Shown here piece by piece: positions 1-12,500 of a DNA stretch of 64,000 bases (position 1 is the first letter of the stretch; each line of letters begins with the position of its first letter). A program made the translations under genes and the position numbers. The DNA lies in the NCBI GenBank assembly GCA_002633005.1, contig NMRA01000167.1, forward strand, positions 196,284-260,283, written 5' to 3'. The notes beneath the pieces are model-generated. The model saw only the letters and a list, made by a program, of their open reading frames with translations, had not been told where the DNA came from and did no database searches. This DNA is from Phoronis australis (taxonomy: Eukaryota > Phoronida > Phoronidae).

Positions 1-280
1 ATTCCTGAATGAAAACTTAAAAACGCAGGTATCTCTTGAGGAATCTGGTCTTCCCAAGGATTTGGTCCGTTTCCTGGTATGGAGTTTGATCACCACCGGA
101 GTGTTGAGCATTTTTTTGGCGCGCGTGGAGTTTGAAGGGGCGTAGATCTGGGATTCGTACCACGGGTTTTTTCCTAGTCCGGAACTTGGGTACCTGGAAT
201 TAATTAATTTGCATAACCAAGAAATCGTTTCCACACTGACCTGCATGTAGTTTGCAGACGGGAAAAATATCACCGGGTAG

Positions 281-435
281 CAGTGGAGAATTTAAGGGAG
301 GGGGGGGGCAAGGGGGTCATGCCTCCCCTAAAATTCTCCCATCCATTTGGCGCTTCAGGGGTTCAAATGTCTAACGGGCAAAACCCTGGCTAATACTCTA
401 CTCCCCCCTAACTGAAAACCCTAGATCCGCCCCTG
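281..435. mobile_element. hAT-like MITE
   Basis: A short G/C-run-rich element begins CAGTGGAGAATTTAAGG and ends CCTAGATCCGCCCCTG, giving imperfect inverted ends of the CAGNGGNGGATNTAGG type common in hAT elements. The flanks share GGTAG, with a possible 8-base duplication CCGGGTAG/CTGGGTAG matching at seven positions. It has no coding capacity. Family assignment rests on end sequence only. The first 280 bases of the window show no recognisable gene. Confidence 0.45.
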
Positions 436-699
436 GGTAGGCAGTACGTCCTATAGTATTAGATTTGTGGATGAAAACTTAAAAATGATGCGATGAGTCC
501 AGATTCGCGCACAAAGGTAATGGATGTATACTAACTAGCTCTGCACTAAACTGAGTAAGTATATTCTGCTGCCAAGCCCGACACTAAGCAAAGGGGGCTC
601 TTCATTTGGACAGAAATCAATTACCCTGTCCTTAAGCTAAGCACAACACGACAACAGTTTATGACTTTCTGATTGCTGGATCAATGTATAATTAACAAC

Positions 700-1110
700 G
701 CATCAGGAAAGCGAATGTTGCTTTAAAATGAAACTTGCAGGCTTATCCCTAATTATTTCTGTCATTGCTTTGTCAAATTCAGTAGCTAGAAACACAACAT
801 ATAACGACGAATATGAAGTACGCTGAAAATTACCGAGTTTTGTGTCGAGAATGATCCGCCGTAAATCACTCAATCGTGTCCAATAAGTATCGTGACGAGG
901 TGGTGGGGAATAACACTGCGTGATGCGAGCCCCCAAGGGAACGTCATAGATGCAAAGGTCACCTATTTTTTGTTTTCACATTTACTAGTTGTCAAAGAAT
1001 ACAACTGCACTTTGTTTAGTGTAGATGATGTTCAAATAGCATTCTCGTAAAGTTCCGTCTCTAAATTTGCATAATTACGAGCATGCAAATACAACTTTAA
1101 ATATTACCAT
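700..1110 (-). repeat. Interspersed repeat family A, copy 1
   Basis: About 400 bases that recur at 10740-11145 (same strand), 13930-14300 (opposite strand) and, in part, 44815-45010. Shared landmarks are ACGAGTTTTG, CGCCGTAAATCACTCAA, CATGTCCAATAAGTATC and GAGCATGCAAATACA. A frame over 703-936 shares a protein string with other copies (HDTYWT, SDLRRII), but copies differ by indels and no initiation or termination pattern is conserved, so it is scored as a repeat. Confidence 0.7.
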
Positions 1111-3585
1111 CAGTGATGCAGAATGCTGCAGACTAACCGCTCCAACTGGAGAGTTTCCGGGGGGCAAATGTTTCAACTTATATTTACACACAAACCAGTG
1201 ATATGTACTTATTGTTCTTTTACAGATTCCATTTACAAAAGGGACAATCTTATGTCAAGGATAAAAGCCCTGGGGAAACATTTGTTTAGTACTAAAGGCA
1301 ACGAGCGAGTACATTCCTTCAGGTTTGGCATTGGCCGCCGGAAGTGATCGAGTCATCTACCAATGTAATGCGGCTTTCCCTGGACATTTGTCAGATCTAA
1401 TGATGTATGTGTAACTATATATTGTATATGTTAAATAAAAATGGTTAGAATTTTTTCTGGGCTCGAGATCCACTCTCGTAGGATGTTATTAATCTGAACT
1501 GTAACTGAGTTTTGAAAATTTTTGATCTACTTTAGTGAACTCAACATACGTGGGCGCCCCCTGCGGCCAAAACCAAAACAAAAAGGTAGCATATCCAGGA
1601 CAATAGTGAGAAAGCCTTTTAATTGTAGACCTCGACTGTTGACCCCAGAACTGAAGCTCCGAACGCCTATTCGAGCTTTAAATATATCAAGTTTGAACTG
1701 GAGTTTGTAGCTTAAATACCGGGGAAAACAAGTGCGAACTTGGACTTTGTACTGATCTACCTGCAGTATAACCAAGTAGGGCTACTGTCAAAGACATTTA
1801 TTTTGATTTCGTTCTCAAGTCCAGAAAATGTTGGAGTTCAAGGTCGTGGACCACACGCACTTGATAACTACAGTGCTTCACGTCGCAGTATGCTTTGAAT
1901 AATGCAATCTTCTTAGCATGTATGACAATTACGAATTATGGGAAATTCTTTCTTTTCACTTCCGGATGAAACAAGCTTTGAACCAACTAGACGTTAACGG
2001 TCTCAGTGTTTGAACAATGGAATCCGCTTAAGCATGGCCTGGAAAATGATGAATTATGGGAAATTCCTTCTTTCCGCTTCCGCATGACTAGAAAACTCTT
2101 TTGCTGTGAAGACAACAATTTCCTAAAATTTGTAAAGTGTTCATCTATCCACAAAAATGTCGATTATGAAGACGTCATGCTAACAATGAAACTTAAGACA
2201 CAGCTTGCTCAAAGCCGAGTTTCCGGAAACGTAGTACTCTTCTAGACAGGAAGCTAGCTGTAGAGACAACTGTCACCCCAAAAGAGCACTCCCACTCGCC
2301 AAGCTTGCTTATGAATTTCTTCAACATCAATAATGAGCGTTTTAAATGTTCACACTGCTAACATGAAAAATAACGGTCTTGACGGATGATTTGTGATTTC
2401 ACGGATGATATGAATAAGAACAATAAAGAATTAATGCAAACAAGTGATTTCATGATCTTACAGCGCGAGAATGTCATTTAAACATTTGTAACTCAGAACA
2501 ACCGTTGGCAATGAATGATGGCGGAAATGGAGAGCAACTTGATAAAATATTAATGCCCTTACTAATAGCTACCAGCCAGGGGTGCCATTATAGACTACAC
2601 GTCAACAAATTCAATAGGAAATTAAGTAGGTACAAATAGACTACCCTTGTCCCACGCGTTTCCTATATGTACTTTTGCGATCGAATTAATAAATTGCTAA
2701 GAAAAAGAAGTCGAAATAGACCTTTTACTCAGCTAAAATCTCGTAACATTCCTCACCGTGATAAGAATTTGTATTTCCGTTACCAACTCAGTCACGGGCA
2801 TTGTTTACATGCGCCGCTTTTGAATTCGCAGTTGGCCAACGCCACTAAACTTCGAGGCGACTGTTCCTACGCCACTCATGGTTTTGATGCTCTTGCTGGT
2901 AACGGAAATAGGTTCTAACACGCTAAGGGAAATCATGAGACCGATTTGTCAGGGTAAAAGGCCTAATTCAATTTTCGTTTTTTAACCAGCTAAACAAGGA
3001 AAAATGCAGCTTTTAAACGTGACTTAGCCAATTACTATGAAAGCCAACACAAGTGCAGAGAGTTATCTTACTAGGATACACGTGCTCCAAGTCTAGTGTA
3101 GGGGAATAAAGTGCGACAAATAAATGAATCAATTTAGAAAAATTACTTTTAATAACAGACCTTCCGTAAGATTACTGCTATAGAAAACTATATTGGGTAT
3201 TAGTTCGTATAATTTCCAACAGGATAAATCAAGGCAGGAAATAAATTTGCGGGCGTCAACACAGATACATTTTTATTTCCAAAATTTGGAATATATCCGG
3301 TAGCTTGAAAAATCTCTTCCAAGAGGTCTAGATTTTTTACGATTTTTCTGATTCATCCAATAATATAGCTGTGTCACAGATTAAAGAATCTTAGCTCATT
3401 GTTGCCAACACACAGTTTTTTACTTTTTTATGTTTTGTCTTTAAAATTCCTAAAATTTCGGGAGGCCTAAGAGGACATGGGGTCATCCTGTTTACACCCA
3501 TCTAATACAGGGAAAATGTAGACGAACTCCATTTGGATAACATGTGCATTTGACCAATCATTCAAAAGTTTCACCCACCATTCTC
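1111..3585. other. No gene seen; small local repeats
   Basis: Only short scattered open frames occur. Two local structures were noted. A direct repeat of about 45 bases (1929-1972 and 2047-2092) shares GAATTATGGGAAATTC and CTTCCG. An inverted pair consists of GTATTTCCGTTACCAAC near 2774 and CTGGTAACGGAAATAGG near 2897, with a related stretch at 37010-37050. No exon-like segment with splice sites and recognisable protein was found. Confidence 0.4.
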
Positions 3586-4507
3586 AGTGGCGGATCTAGG
3601 ATATCACAAGCGGGGGGGGCCCAACATTTTGTCCGGCTGTAAACATTTGCGCAAACTGAACCACGATTGTAGATGCGCATAGCACCGAATGGGGGGAGGT
3701 CGGGAGGGGGGTTNNNNNNNNNNNNNNNNNNNNNNNNNNNNNNNNNNNNNNNNNNNNNNNNNNNNNNNNNNNNNNNNNNNNNNNNNNNNNNNNNNNNNNN
3801 NNNNNNNNNNNNNNNNNNNNNNNNNNNNNNNNNNNNNNNNNNNNNNNNNNNNNNNNNNNNNNNNNNNNNNNNNNNNNNNNNNNNNNNNNNNNNNNNNNNN
3901 NNNNNNNNNNNNNNNNNNNNNNNNNNNNNNNNNNNNNNNNNNNNNNNNNNNNNNNNNNNNNNNNNNNNNNNNNNNNNNNNNNNNNNNNNNNNNNNNNNNN
4001 NNNNNNNNNNNNNNNNNNNNNNNNNNNNNNNNNNNNNNNNNNNNNNNNNNNNNNNNNNNNNNNNNNNNNNNNNNNNNNNNNNNNNNNNNNNNNNNNNNNN
4101 NNNNNNNNNNNNNNNNNNNNNNNNNNNNNNNNNNNNNNNNNNNNNNNNNNNNNNNNNNNNNNNNNNNNNNNNNNNNNNNNNNNNNNNNNNNNNNNNNNNN
4201 NNNNNNNNNNNNNNNNNNNNNNNNNNNNNNNNNNNNNNNNNNNNNNNNNNNNNNNNNNNNNNNNNNNNNNNNNNNNNNNNNNNNNNNNNNNNNNNNNNNN
4301 NNNNNNNNNNNNNNNNNNNNNNNNNNNNNNNNNNNNNNNCCCCCCCAACACTAAAACTGCACACATTTAAATCTTTTTTCATCCGTATAATTTTAATTAC
4401 CGGGATTAATTAATAAACTCAACATTTCCCTACGCTCTTACTGTTTTATTTTTTTTTGCGGCAGCCGGGGGGGGGGAGCCGGGCCCCCCCCTAAATCCTC
4501 CTATGAT
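3586..4507. mobile_element. hAT-like element containing the assembly gap
   Basis: The left end TCAGTGGCGGATCTAGG (3586) and the right end CCTAAATCCTCCTATGA (4507) are imperfect inverted repeats, each followed inward by long G/C runs. Most of the interior, 3714-4339, is N, so any coding content is unknown. Flanks share ATTCT. The G/C runs bordering the gap probably caused it. Confidence 0.4.
3714..4339. other. Assembly gap (N run)
   Basis: 626 unspecified bases. Open frames running across it are artefacts of N translation. Confidence 0.99.
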
Positions 4508-6277
4508 TCTAAATCCTCACACCAGTTAAAATATCGTATTTCATCATACACGAATTTCAAAGATAAAATGTCAAAAGGTTTTTCGAAATCTAGAAGCATG
4601 ATAAAGTCAGAGATATTTTGTCATTCTGTGAAGTAAAAAATTCAATATGTTGATCTCAAATTTTCGCCAATATATCTACCAGCAAGAAGTCCTTATTGAT
4701 GTACTAAGTATTAGTAACTACATTAATACTTTCGATAATACAAGCCGATAACTGGCCTTCACTTCTTCAAGTTCCCTTGCTATATTGGGTATTTGTAATA
4801 ATTTTCACCAAACCCTGGACTTGAGATGACAAATGACCCTTTCGAAACTACAATTAAACCATCTTATCAAGAGATATTAGCCCAAAATATAAAACTCTAC
4901 CGTGAAACCGTGGCATACGGAGACTTTCCATATTTCATTCTCTTTTAAACAGGGTGTACTTTTTCCAATTTCCCCCTGATGATTCTGTAACACATAGTTT
5001 GGTACTTTTGAATCCTAATGAACGCTACACGTATCACCCATGTTAATGTTAACCGATGCATCGCCTGGAGATGAATACAGATAGGTCTTCGTTAACAGGT
5101 GTTCAGGTGGACCAACTAAACACAATCTGGACAACCTAACTAGGATGCCTTGCTCAGTATTTGATCAACGAAGCAAAGTAAGCAAGCATCAACGTTTCGT
5201 TTCAGACGCTAATAGTGGGTTCGGCAGCTCATTGACATGTTTGGACTATAAGAAATTAGTGAAAATATGACGTACGATAGGATAGACTTTGTTGCAGCAC
5301 CACAGTGACATACCACTATAACAGCAATTTGACTGGGGGTCACAAGAACGCAGACGGTCATTGGTAATGGACACCCTGATGAATTGGGAAACTAAATTTT
5401 TAGAGCTCATTTAATCCTGCTCGGGGTTGATGACAATAAAGTATGAGCGAGGTATCCATAGTTACAGTGGATCGTTACCTTTGTGAAGGCATTTTCTTGT
5501 CAATTTTGCGCATTTTCCTCATGGCAGTTCTTCACCTAATAGGTGAAGACCAGGGCTTGGAATGACCAATGACAAAAAACGCGGAAACTTTGAAACTTTT
5601 ACGGCCCAAATCATGCCCGATAACCAGCCTTGAAATGGTCAATGTGAAAACCTTTCCCCGACAAAAATCGGGACTAAAAAAAAACAAAAAACGTTACCAC
5701 CATCAGTAGCATGCGTCTGCGTCCTTTAAGCTCGCCCGTCCGCTCCCAACCCACACATTTTTGGCTGCAGAGCGGTAGTATTTGTCGCCGCGCTTAACAA
5801 TAACACGAGACGCCATTGAAAATCCCACCACGCTGTCCCAGTTGCCCCGGTAATGTTGACAATTTACGTTCCTCCGAAACATAAAGAGCAACTTCCGCTT
5901 TTCGAGGTGAACGTCGTCTGCAACGCCGCGGTAAGAAAGGAATCCGATTTTTTAAGCGGAAATATTATAAAAAAAGCGGAAAGCACATTTGAAAAAAGCG
6001 GAAATCCGCGTTTCCGCGGAAAATTCCAAGATCCTATTTATCAGACCATATGGTAGGCAAGTCAAACTGTATTTTGTAAAATTTGTCAACAAAACTAGAG
6101 ATTAAATTTTTGTTAGTTTATTTGTAGCTCAGTGTGTGTGTATGTCATAAAACATTAGGCAAAATTTTGATAATTTTTAGCAAGGAAATCAGCTTTTGAA
6201 AAATAGAAAAACTGCACTGAATTTTGGCAATCGTTTTTTGTGCGAAATAAATGAAACACTGCCGTACTTTTTTATAA
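4508..6277. other. No gene confirmed; one isolated GC-rich open frame
   Basis: Mostly AT-rich sequence without exon signatures. At 5703-5891 on the minus strand a GC-richer open stretch reads as a basic segment with MASRVIVKRGDKYY and ends in TGA. I do not recognise it and it has no partner exons. Bases 5547-5600 (GGGCTTGGAATGACC...) recur at 20502-20550, so part is repeat. Confidence 0.35.
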
Positions 6278-7492
6278 GAGCATCGCGGAGCGTTGACATG
6301 AGCTCACGAATGCATCGCAAACGGTGTGCTTCTAAGGGTGTTTATTTGTGTGATAAAAATGGCCACTAGATGGCGCAAAATACATACGTCGAATCCACCC
6401 GAAAACGGTAACATATGAATTCTTTAATAGAAAGCTATTTATTAATTTTCGTAAAAATCCGTCAAGAAACGATAGAGAAACACGAGGAGAACAGAAAAAC
6501 CACTGCTAGTGGGTACAGCGTTCGTCGGATCCGTCTGAATTGTTGCCATCCATTGCCAACTTCATATAAATAAACCTCTTAAATTCAATAAAGATCTTGT
6601 AGTGGGTTTAGGAGATACAGCTATAGACGTCACAGTAGTCGAAGTCCTTGGAAAATCATCATCAACCGTCCTCTTCACAATGCCAATTTTCACAATCATC
6701 CTGATTTGGTTGATAGAGGGGCGGATGCCAAAGACAGATCATAAACAGTAAAAATGGCCACTAGATGGCAAAAAATTTATGTAATCCATCCGAAAATGGT
6801 AACATGTCATGATTTCTTTAATAGAAAGCTAGTTACGAAATTTCATAACCCCGAACTTTTGAGAAACAGACGAATACGGAAAAAATTAAAGTGCCACTAG
6901 GGGGCACAGCGTTCGTTGGATCCTTCTGTTGTCAACTTCATATAAATACATTTGCTAAATTTAATAAAGATCCTGCAGTGGGTTTAGGAGATACAGCTAT
7001 GGGCACAAAAAAACTGCTGCTAAGAGGCGCCACAGTAGTCCAAAATGACGGAAAATCATTGTCAACCGTCCTATTCACACTAAAAACATATATGTCAATT
7101 TTCAGAATCATCGTTGGAGTGATAGAGGGGCAGACGCCAAAAATAGACTTTAAAACAGTAAAAAATGGCTACTAGGTAGCACAAAATATCTGGAATCCAT
7201 CCAAAAATGGGAGGATAGCATCATCTCACTAATTGATGTGCCGAATTTCATGAAAATCCAGTGAGCACTTTTGAAGATACAGAGATAAGCCTAAAAAATA
7301 AAGATGACACTAGGGGGCACATCGGTAGTCTGATCCGTCCGAAATTCGTAGTCATCCCTTGTCAGCCTCATAAAAACATATCTGCCAAATCTCATCAAGA
7401 TCCTGCAAGGGGTTTAGGAGATACATTTGTGCACGCCCAGGCAGAGATGCTGGCAATAATGCACTCAAATGTAAATAAATATGTGGGCACAA
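6278..7492 (+). repeat. 1.1-kb CTCF-motif-like repeat element, copy 1
   Basis: Begins AAGAGCATCGCGGAGCGTTG and ends AAATATGTGGGCACAAAATAA, the same ends as the copies at 9642 and 20651. Inside, the motif GCCACTAGRKGGC occurs repeatedly (6361, 6754, 6893, about 7014, 7165, 7303) with roughly 125-150 bases between the later ones, each followed by similar text such as AAATTTCATNAANATCC and GGTTTAGGAGATACAG. There is no conserved open frame. The class of element is not known to me. Confidence 0.75.
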
Positions 7493-7759
7493 AATAATAG
7501 CGAAATGTTTGAAAAACAACAGCAGTTCAAACTGGTAATATCAAGCCGTGAGCAAGTCACATACCTAGGCCTTGTATCTGGCCAACTGAATAAATTTCTG
7601 TGTTTCAATCCGATTACTGACATCATTGCTTTATGTAGTACCTTATTTTTGCCAAATATCTGCAAAACCAGATTTTTAACTAGTAAAAGAATATATTTTA
7701 TGAATGAAGAAAGCATGTGAACTTTCCTTTTTGGCTTAATACCAATCTGTTGTTAATTG

Positions 7760-7983
7760 GTTCAAGTAGCCATGCATTTTTCCAACAATTTGGCAAAAAA
7801 GGACGATAAATTCATAGCACAAAAAAGGTATCAAAACATGTTCACCAAATTTCACTTGATACGAACTATAAATGTTCTTGTATATAATCTCAAAAATGTC
7901 GTTACTGTTTTCTAAAAAATCATTTCATTTTCGTTTGATGTGACTAGATTTTTTGATAGCCCATCATGCAAAAGTGGAATGTT
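7760..7983 (+). repeat. Interspersed repeat family B, 5' part (interrupted)
   Basis: Matches family B copies at 24640-25110, 25430-25677, 40140-40480 and 56730-57020. Shared landmarks are ATTTTTTGATA, TTGCAAAAATGTGGAA and GTTTCATATGAATC. The copy resumes at 8557-8640 after an inserted element at 7984-8556, which dates the insertion as later than this repeat. Confidence 0.6.
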
Positions 7984-8556
7984 TTAAGGGCTGTTCCAGT
8001 AAAATCTGTATGGGAGGGGGGAAGGCACCTTTTTTTCGCACCCACCACCCATATTTTTCATTTATTTCTTCAGCCTACCACCCGTAATTTTTTATAAGTT
8101 TGAAATGCAACCACCCGTAATTTTTTTTTGTTCTTGTGGTTGACTGCACAGGCGCTTGAGTTTATCNACTTCATATAAATACATTTGCTAAATTTAATAA
8201 AGATCCTGCAGTGGGTTTAGGAGATACAGCTATGGGCACAAAAAAACTGCTGCTAAGAGGCGCCACAGTAGTCCAAAATGACGGAAAATCATTGTCAACC
8301 GTCCTATTCACACTGAAAACATATATGTCAATTTTCAGAATCATCGTTGGAGTGATAGAGGGGCAGACGCCAAAAATAGACTTTAAAACAGTAAAAAATG
8401 GCTACTAGGTAGCACAAAATATCTGGAATCCATCCAAAAATGGGAGGATAGCATCATCTCACTAATTGAATTTGAGTCAAACGCAACCACCCATAAATTT
8501 TTATTTCAGTTGCCTTCCCCCCCTCCCACACAGATTTTGCTGGAACAGCCCTAAAA
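7984..8556. mobile_element. MITE with about 45-bp inverted ends, interrupted by a contig join
   Basis: Left end GGGCTGTTCCAGTAAAATCT with GGGAGGGGGGAAGGCA, and right end the inverse (TGCCTTCCCCCC, AGATTTTGCTGGAACAGCCC). It sits inside a family B repeat that continues on both sides. The interior holds the single N at 8167 followed by 8168-8467, a near-identical copy of 6938-7237, so its true interior is uncertain. Confidence 0.65.
8168..8467. repeat. Near-identical copy of 6938-7237 after a single N
   Basis: Starts directly after the N at 8167 and follows 6938-7237 almost base for base through CATCATCTCACTAATTGA, then switches abruptly into the right half of the MITE. A contig misjoin or unresolved allele is the simplest reading. 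Confidence 0.75.
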
Positions 8557-8640
8557 GCAATTCCCCTAATTAAAGTGTTTTGGAGAATAGCGGATAAAAG
8601 GAAACATGAGAAAGTTTCATATGAGTACGATCGGCCAGTT
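8557..8640 (+). repeat. Interspersed repeat family B, 3' part
   Basis: Continuation of the copy begun at 7760: AGCAATTCCCCTAATTAAAG, TTTTGGAGAATAGCG, GTTTCATATGAGTACGATC. The break point is exactly the MITE insertion. Confidence 0.55.
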
Positions 8641-8659
8641 TTTAGACTTGACATACAAG

Positions 8660-8765
8660 ATGTAGCCAAACTCAAGGTCATGGGTTGAGTCCCTCTGGGA
8701 CACACTGCTAGACCATTGAGATGGGCCTATAGCTCCTCAGATCGGTTTTAACTATAAAATTAATA
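8660..8765 (+). repeat. tRNA-like SINE, partial copy
   Basis: Matches the reverse strand of 62163-62290: CTCAAGGTCATGGGTTGAGTCC (a degraded B-box), CACACTGCTA, and TAGCTCCTCAGATCGGTTTTA. The 5' A-box half is not seen here. Confidence 0.5.
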
Positions 8766-9433
8766 AACATAAAAATTGTTCCAGATGATCAGAGCAAGGG
8801 GCCCATCTGAGCAGCCTAAACAGGTCTGGTACAATGTTTGACTACCTGCAATTATTTTTTTATTTATCCTTGACCCAGAAATTGTTGCATAATAGAACTG
8901 GGTATGAAAATCAGTGGGCATCTCAGTTTACTAGGCATTTTATGACACAATAGCCAATTGCAGAAACAATCATCATAGCTTGAAGTGTAATTACAAGCAA
9001 AAACTTGCATTGTCAGTAAACCTTAGGATTGTGTAAAAAGCAACATGAGTCAGTTGGCATTATTTACGTCATGTTGGTGACGTCTTTCACTAGTCTCATG
9101 ACATGATTGTTACAGAAAAAAGCTGTGGAAAAAATGGTCTTTCGTACATCCAATGTATAAAGTATTTGCCACTTAAATGAGATTACATAAGTGAATGAAA
9201 GTGTTTTTCACACGTAAATTCACGACCCTACTGGCATGAGCTAACCAAATGGCCGCTGCTGAAGTGATCAGTTGGTGAGGCTGGAATGATGCATTATGGG
9301 AGCAAAATAACTATTTCTGATCCATAAACCATGACATCACACAGTAGTGCCTCGTCAGTCTTGCGTTGCCAAATACGCCCCCTGTCAACCACGGGAGAAA
9401 TACCAGCACAGGACGAGTCACTTCCTGTTTAAG
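8766..9433. other. MRPL24 3' flank, no gene seen
   Basis: Downstream of the MRPL24 stop codon on the minus strand. No exon was found. An AATAAA on the minus strand lies near 8870, about 560 bases past the stop, and could be the poly(A) signal, though nothing else supports it. Confidence 0.3.
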
Positions 9434-9570
9434 TTACCACCAGTAAGTCTGGGCGGGTTTTCTTTCATCAGAAATACCCATCTGCTTCATAATGTCCTTT
9501 TCAAACGTGTTCAAAACTGGCTCAAATGTTATTTCTGTCAACTCCTTCTCTTTGGTGTCCTTGTCTTGAT
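9434..9570 (-). CDS. MRPL24: MRPL24 coding exon 5 (C-terminus)
   Basis: Acceptor CTTTTTTAG precedes it. It enters in phase 1, completing a Gly/Asp codon as GAT, and runs through [20 protein letters not shown] to TYWW and a TAA stop at 9434-9436. The C-terminal MGI...YW pattern is diagnostic for the family. Confidence 0.92.
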
Positions 9571-12500
9571 CTAAAAAAGACAAACGGTATCAAATACACT
9601 CTTTTTGGTTTTCTTAGTACTTGGAACACCAAAAGAGATACTTAACAAGAGCAACGCGGAGCGTTGAAATGCGCCCACAATTGCACCGCATACGGTATCC
9701 TTCTAGGGTTGTTTATTGGTACCATAAAGTGGCCAGTAGAGGGCATACTTTGCAAAATGGAAGGCATGGTCATTGTCTCCTCAATAGGCTAGGGGCAAAA
9801 TGTGAGTAATCTTCATAATACAAGCACATCCTATACACCAGTTGCTTAAAGCACCACAGAAACATAGAATTAAAAACAAATTTACCAACATACGAGATTA
9901 GCACAGCATTAGAATGCCAGAAACAAATTTCTACTTGGAACTTTTCCTTCACAGTCACGAAGTAACACAAAGTATACACCTGAAGACCTATGAAAATACA
10001 GAGGTCAATGTAAAATACTAAAATTGCCACTAGAGGCAAATACTAAAATTGCCACTAGAGGCATACCGGTAATCAGAATCATCCTAAAGTCGTCATCGTC
10101 CGTTGTCAACATCACATAAATACACTTGCTAAATTTAGTAAAGATCCTGCAAACGGTTTGGGAGATACAGCCATGGGCGCAAAAAAACAAAACTGCCACT
10201 AGGAGGCGCCACAGTAGTCCAAATCGTCTGAAAATCATTGTCAGCTGTCTTCCTTATAGTAAGCACATACACGCCAATTTTCACAATCATCCTTTGAGCG
10301 GTTTGGTTGATAGAGGGGTGGACGCAAAAATACAGACTCGAAAACAGTAAAAATGGCCACTAGGTGGCGCAAACTACGTCGAATCCATCTGAAAACAGTA
10401 GGATAGCGTCATCTCACTAATAGGTGCCTACATACCAAATTTCATGAAAATCCGTTCAATACTTTTGAAGATACAAAGGTAAGCGTAAAAAACTAAAATT
10501 GCCACTAGGGGGCACACCGGTAGTCGGATCCGTCCGAAAGTTCGCACATGCCGTCCCATTCATGAATGGAACACATGTGCCAAATTTCATGAACATATGT
10601 CAAAGGGTTTTGGAGATAGAGCAGCGGACGCCGGACGCCGCCCGGACGGACGGACGGACGGAGATGACGGCATAATGCGTCCACATATAAATATGTGGGC
10701 GCATAATAAAACCACATGATTGATGTATTCCAACTCTTTATACATCTGTGTTAATGGAACTAGCACGCTAATTCCTCATCTCTGCGATTGCTTGGTCAAA
10801 TTAGTTAGAAACACAACCTGTAGTGGCGATGTGACTATGAAGTAGGTAGAAAATTGCCACACGCTTTTAAGAACGAGTTTTGCGGCAAAAATGATTCGCC
10901 GTAAATCACTCAACCATGTCCAATAAGTATCAAGACGTGCTGTTGGGGAAAAACACTGAAGGATGCGGGCTATGTGAGCCCCCAACTTACATCATTAGAG
11001 CAAAGGTCACCTGTTCGCAGAATTTTTTGTTTTCACATTTAGAAGTTGTCAACGAATGACTGCTTTTTGTTTAGAGTAGATGATATTCAAATAGCGTTGT
11101 CCTGCTATACATTAGCGTATTTAGGAGCATGCAAATACATCTTTGACAACAATTTTCTGCCCATTAGTTGGCAAATGTTATGTTACTGTGGATGTTAAGT
11201 TGTTTTGTTACGCGACCACACATGTGTGGGTGCATTATGTCATAATCCCTGTCCATTTGCTGTCCACTGCTGTAACTCTAAAACACTTGGATGGATGTTC
11301 ATGGAATTTTGCAGAATGTTTCCTTCATGACTGGGATAGCATGGGCACATTTTCAGATGGTTGCAACTACTGGTGTGTCACCTAGAGAATTATTTTTTAT
11401 GCGTGCATCTGTACTTTCGAAGTTCCTTGATGGATTTTCATGAAATTTCAATTGGTAAATAGATATCTATTAAGGAGATGAGTCAGCCATTCCCATTTCA
11501 GATAGTTTTGATGTATACTATGGTCATTTTTACTGTTTTTGCATCCGCCTCTCTATTGGCTAAACCACTCAGAGGTTCAATATTTAAACTGGCATACATG
11601 TGTTCCTACATGGAAGAGTACGACTGACGGTTATTTATGGACAGTTGTGACTACTGTGATGAATCCTAGCAGCATTTTTTTTGCATTCGCAGCTGATTCT
11701 CTGAAATCCTCTGCGGGATCTTTGTTAAGTTTGGTACATGTATTCTTATGAAGGTGACAACATATGGGGGCAACTTAAGGACGGACTCAACTACTGCTGT
11801 GCCCCCTAGTGGCAATATTTTATTCGCTACTGGTTTGTTACCTTTATAAGTACTGGGTGTGACAAAATCTTCCAGCTCTTCAGCCTCAGGAGGTAGTTCC
11901 AGGATGAGTCCAGTTCGAGATGAGACACGTGCCTTTTGACCTTGCTCAGTATAACGCCATTCAACAGCTGTCGGCTTTCTGCAAGTTACACAAAACCCCA
12001 CACTTGTGTAAACCACACTTTACTCCAATTTCAGAAGCGTATTTTCCGAGGTTTCCAACGTACCCAATCCATTTACCACTAATCATTTTTCGTGAAAAAT
12101 ATTAGAACATCGTGCTAAAAGCTGTTGTAAAGGAAAAATGACCTTTGATGATATAGGAAACAAGGCAGATTTGTTGTCCCACTTCCATTGTTGTCATGGC
12201 GCTAAGCTCTTCCTGCACAATGGGAATTCGACTGAGGTTTGTAACACCTTGTGCCTGTTTAATTAGTCTATTGAATGTATGAACTTTTCATAACAAGCAA
12301 AATGAGCGTTTCCTGAAATTTTCCAAAACTGTTCTTTGAACTTTAAACTTTCTCATTTCGGCAGCTTTACCAAAATGGTAGTTAGTAGAAATTCTAAAAT
12401 TGGTGTAATTGACATTTTTCCATTTTTCGGACACAGCTCATTTCTGCAAATGCTCAAAATTTTACCAAACTCTGTTCAGTGACAGCCATGCTGCACAATG

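Noticed and set aside
3558-4413. Several 220-270 residue open frames on both strands
   Set aside because: They run through the N gap; nearly all residues are unspecified.
5703-5891. GC-rich minus-strand frame as a possible gene exon
   Set aside because: No recognisable family and no partner exons; retained only as a remark on that interval.
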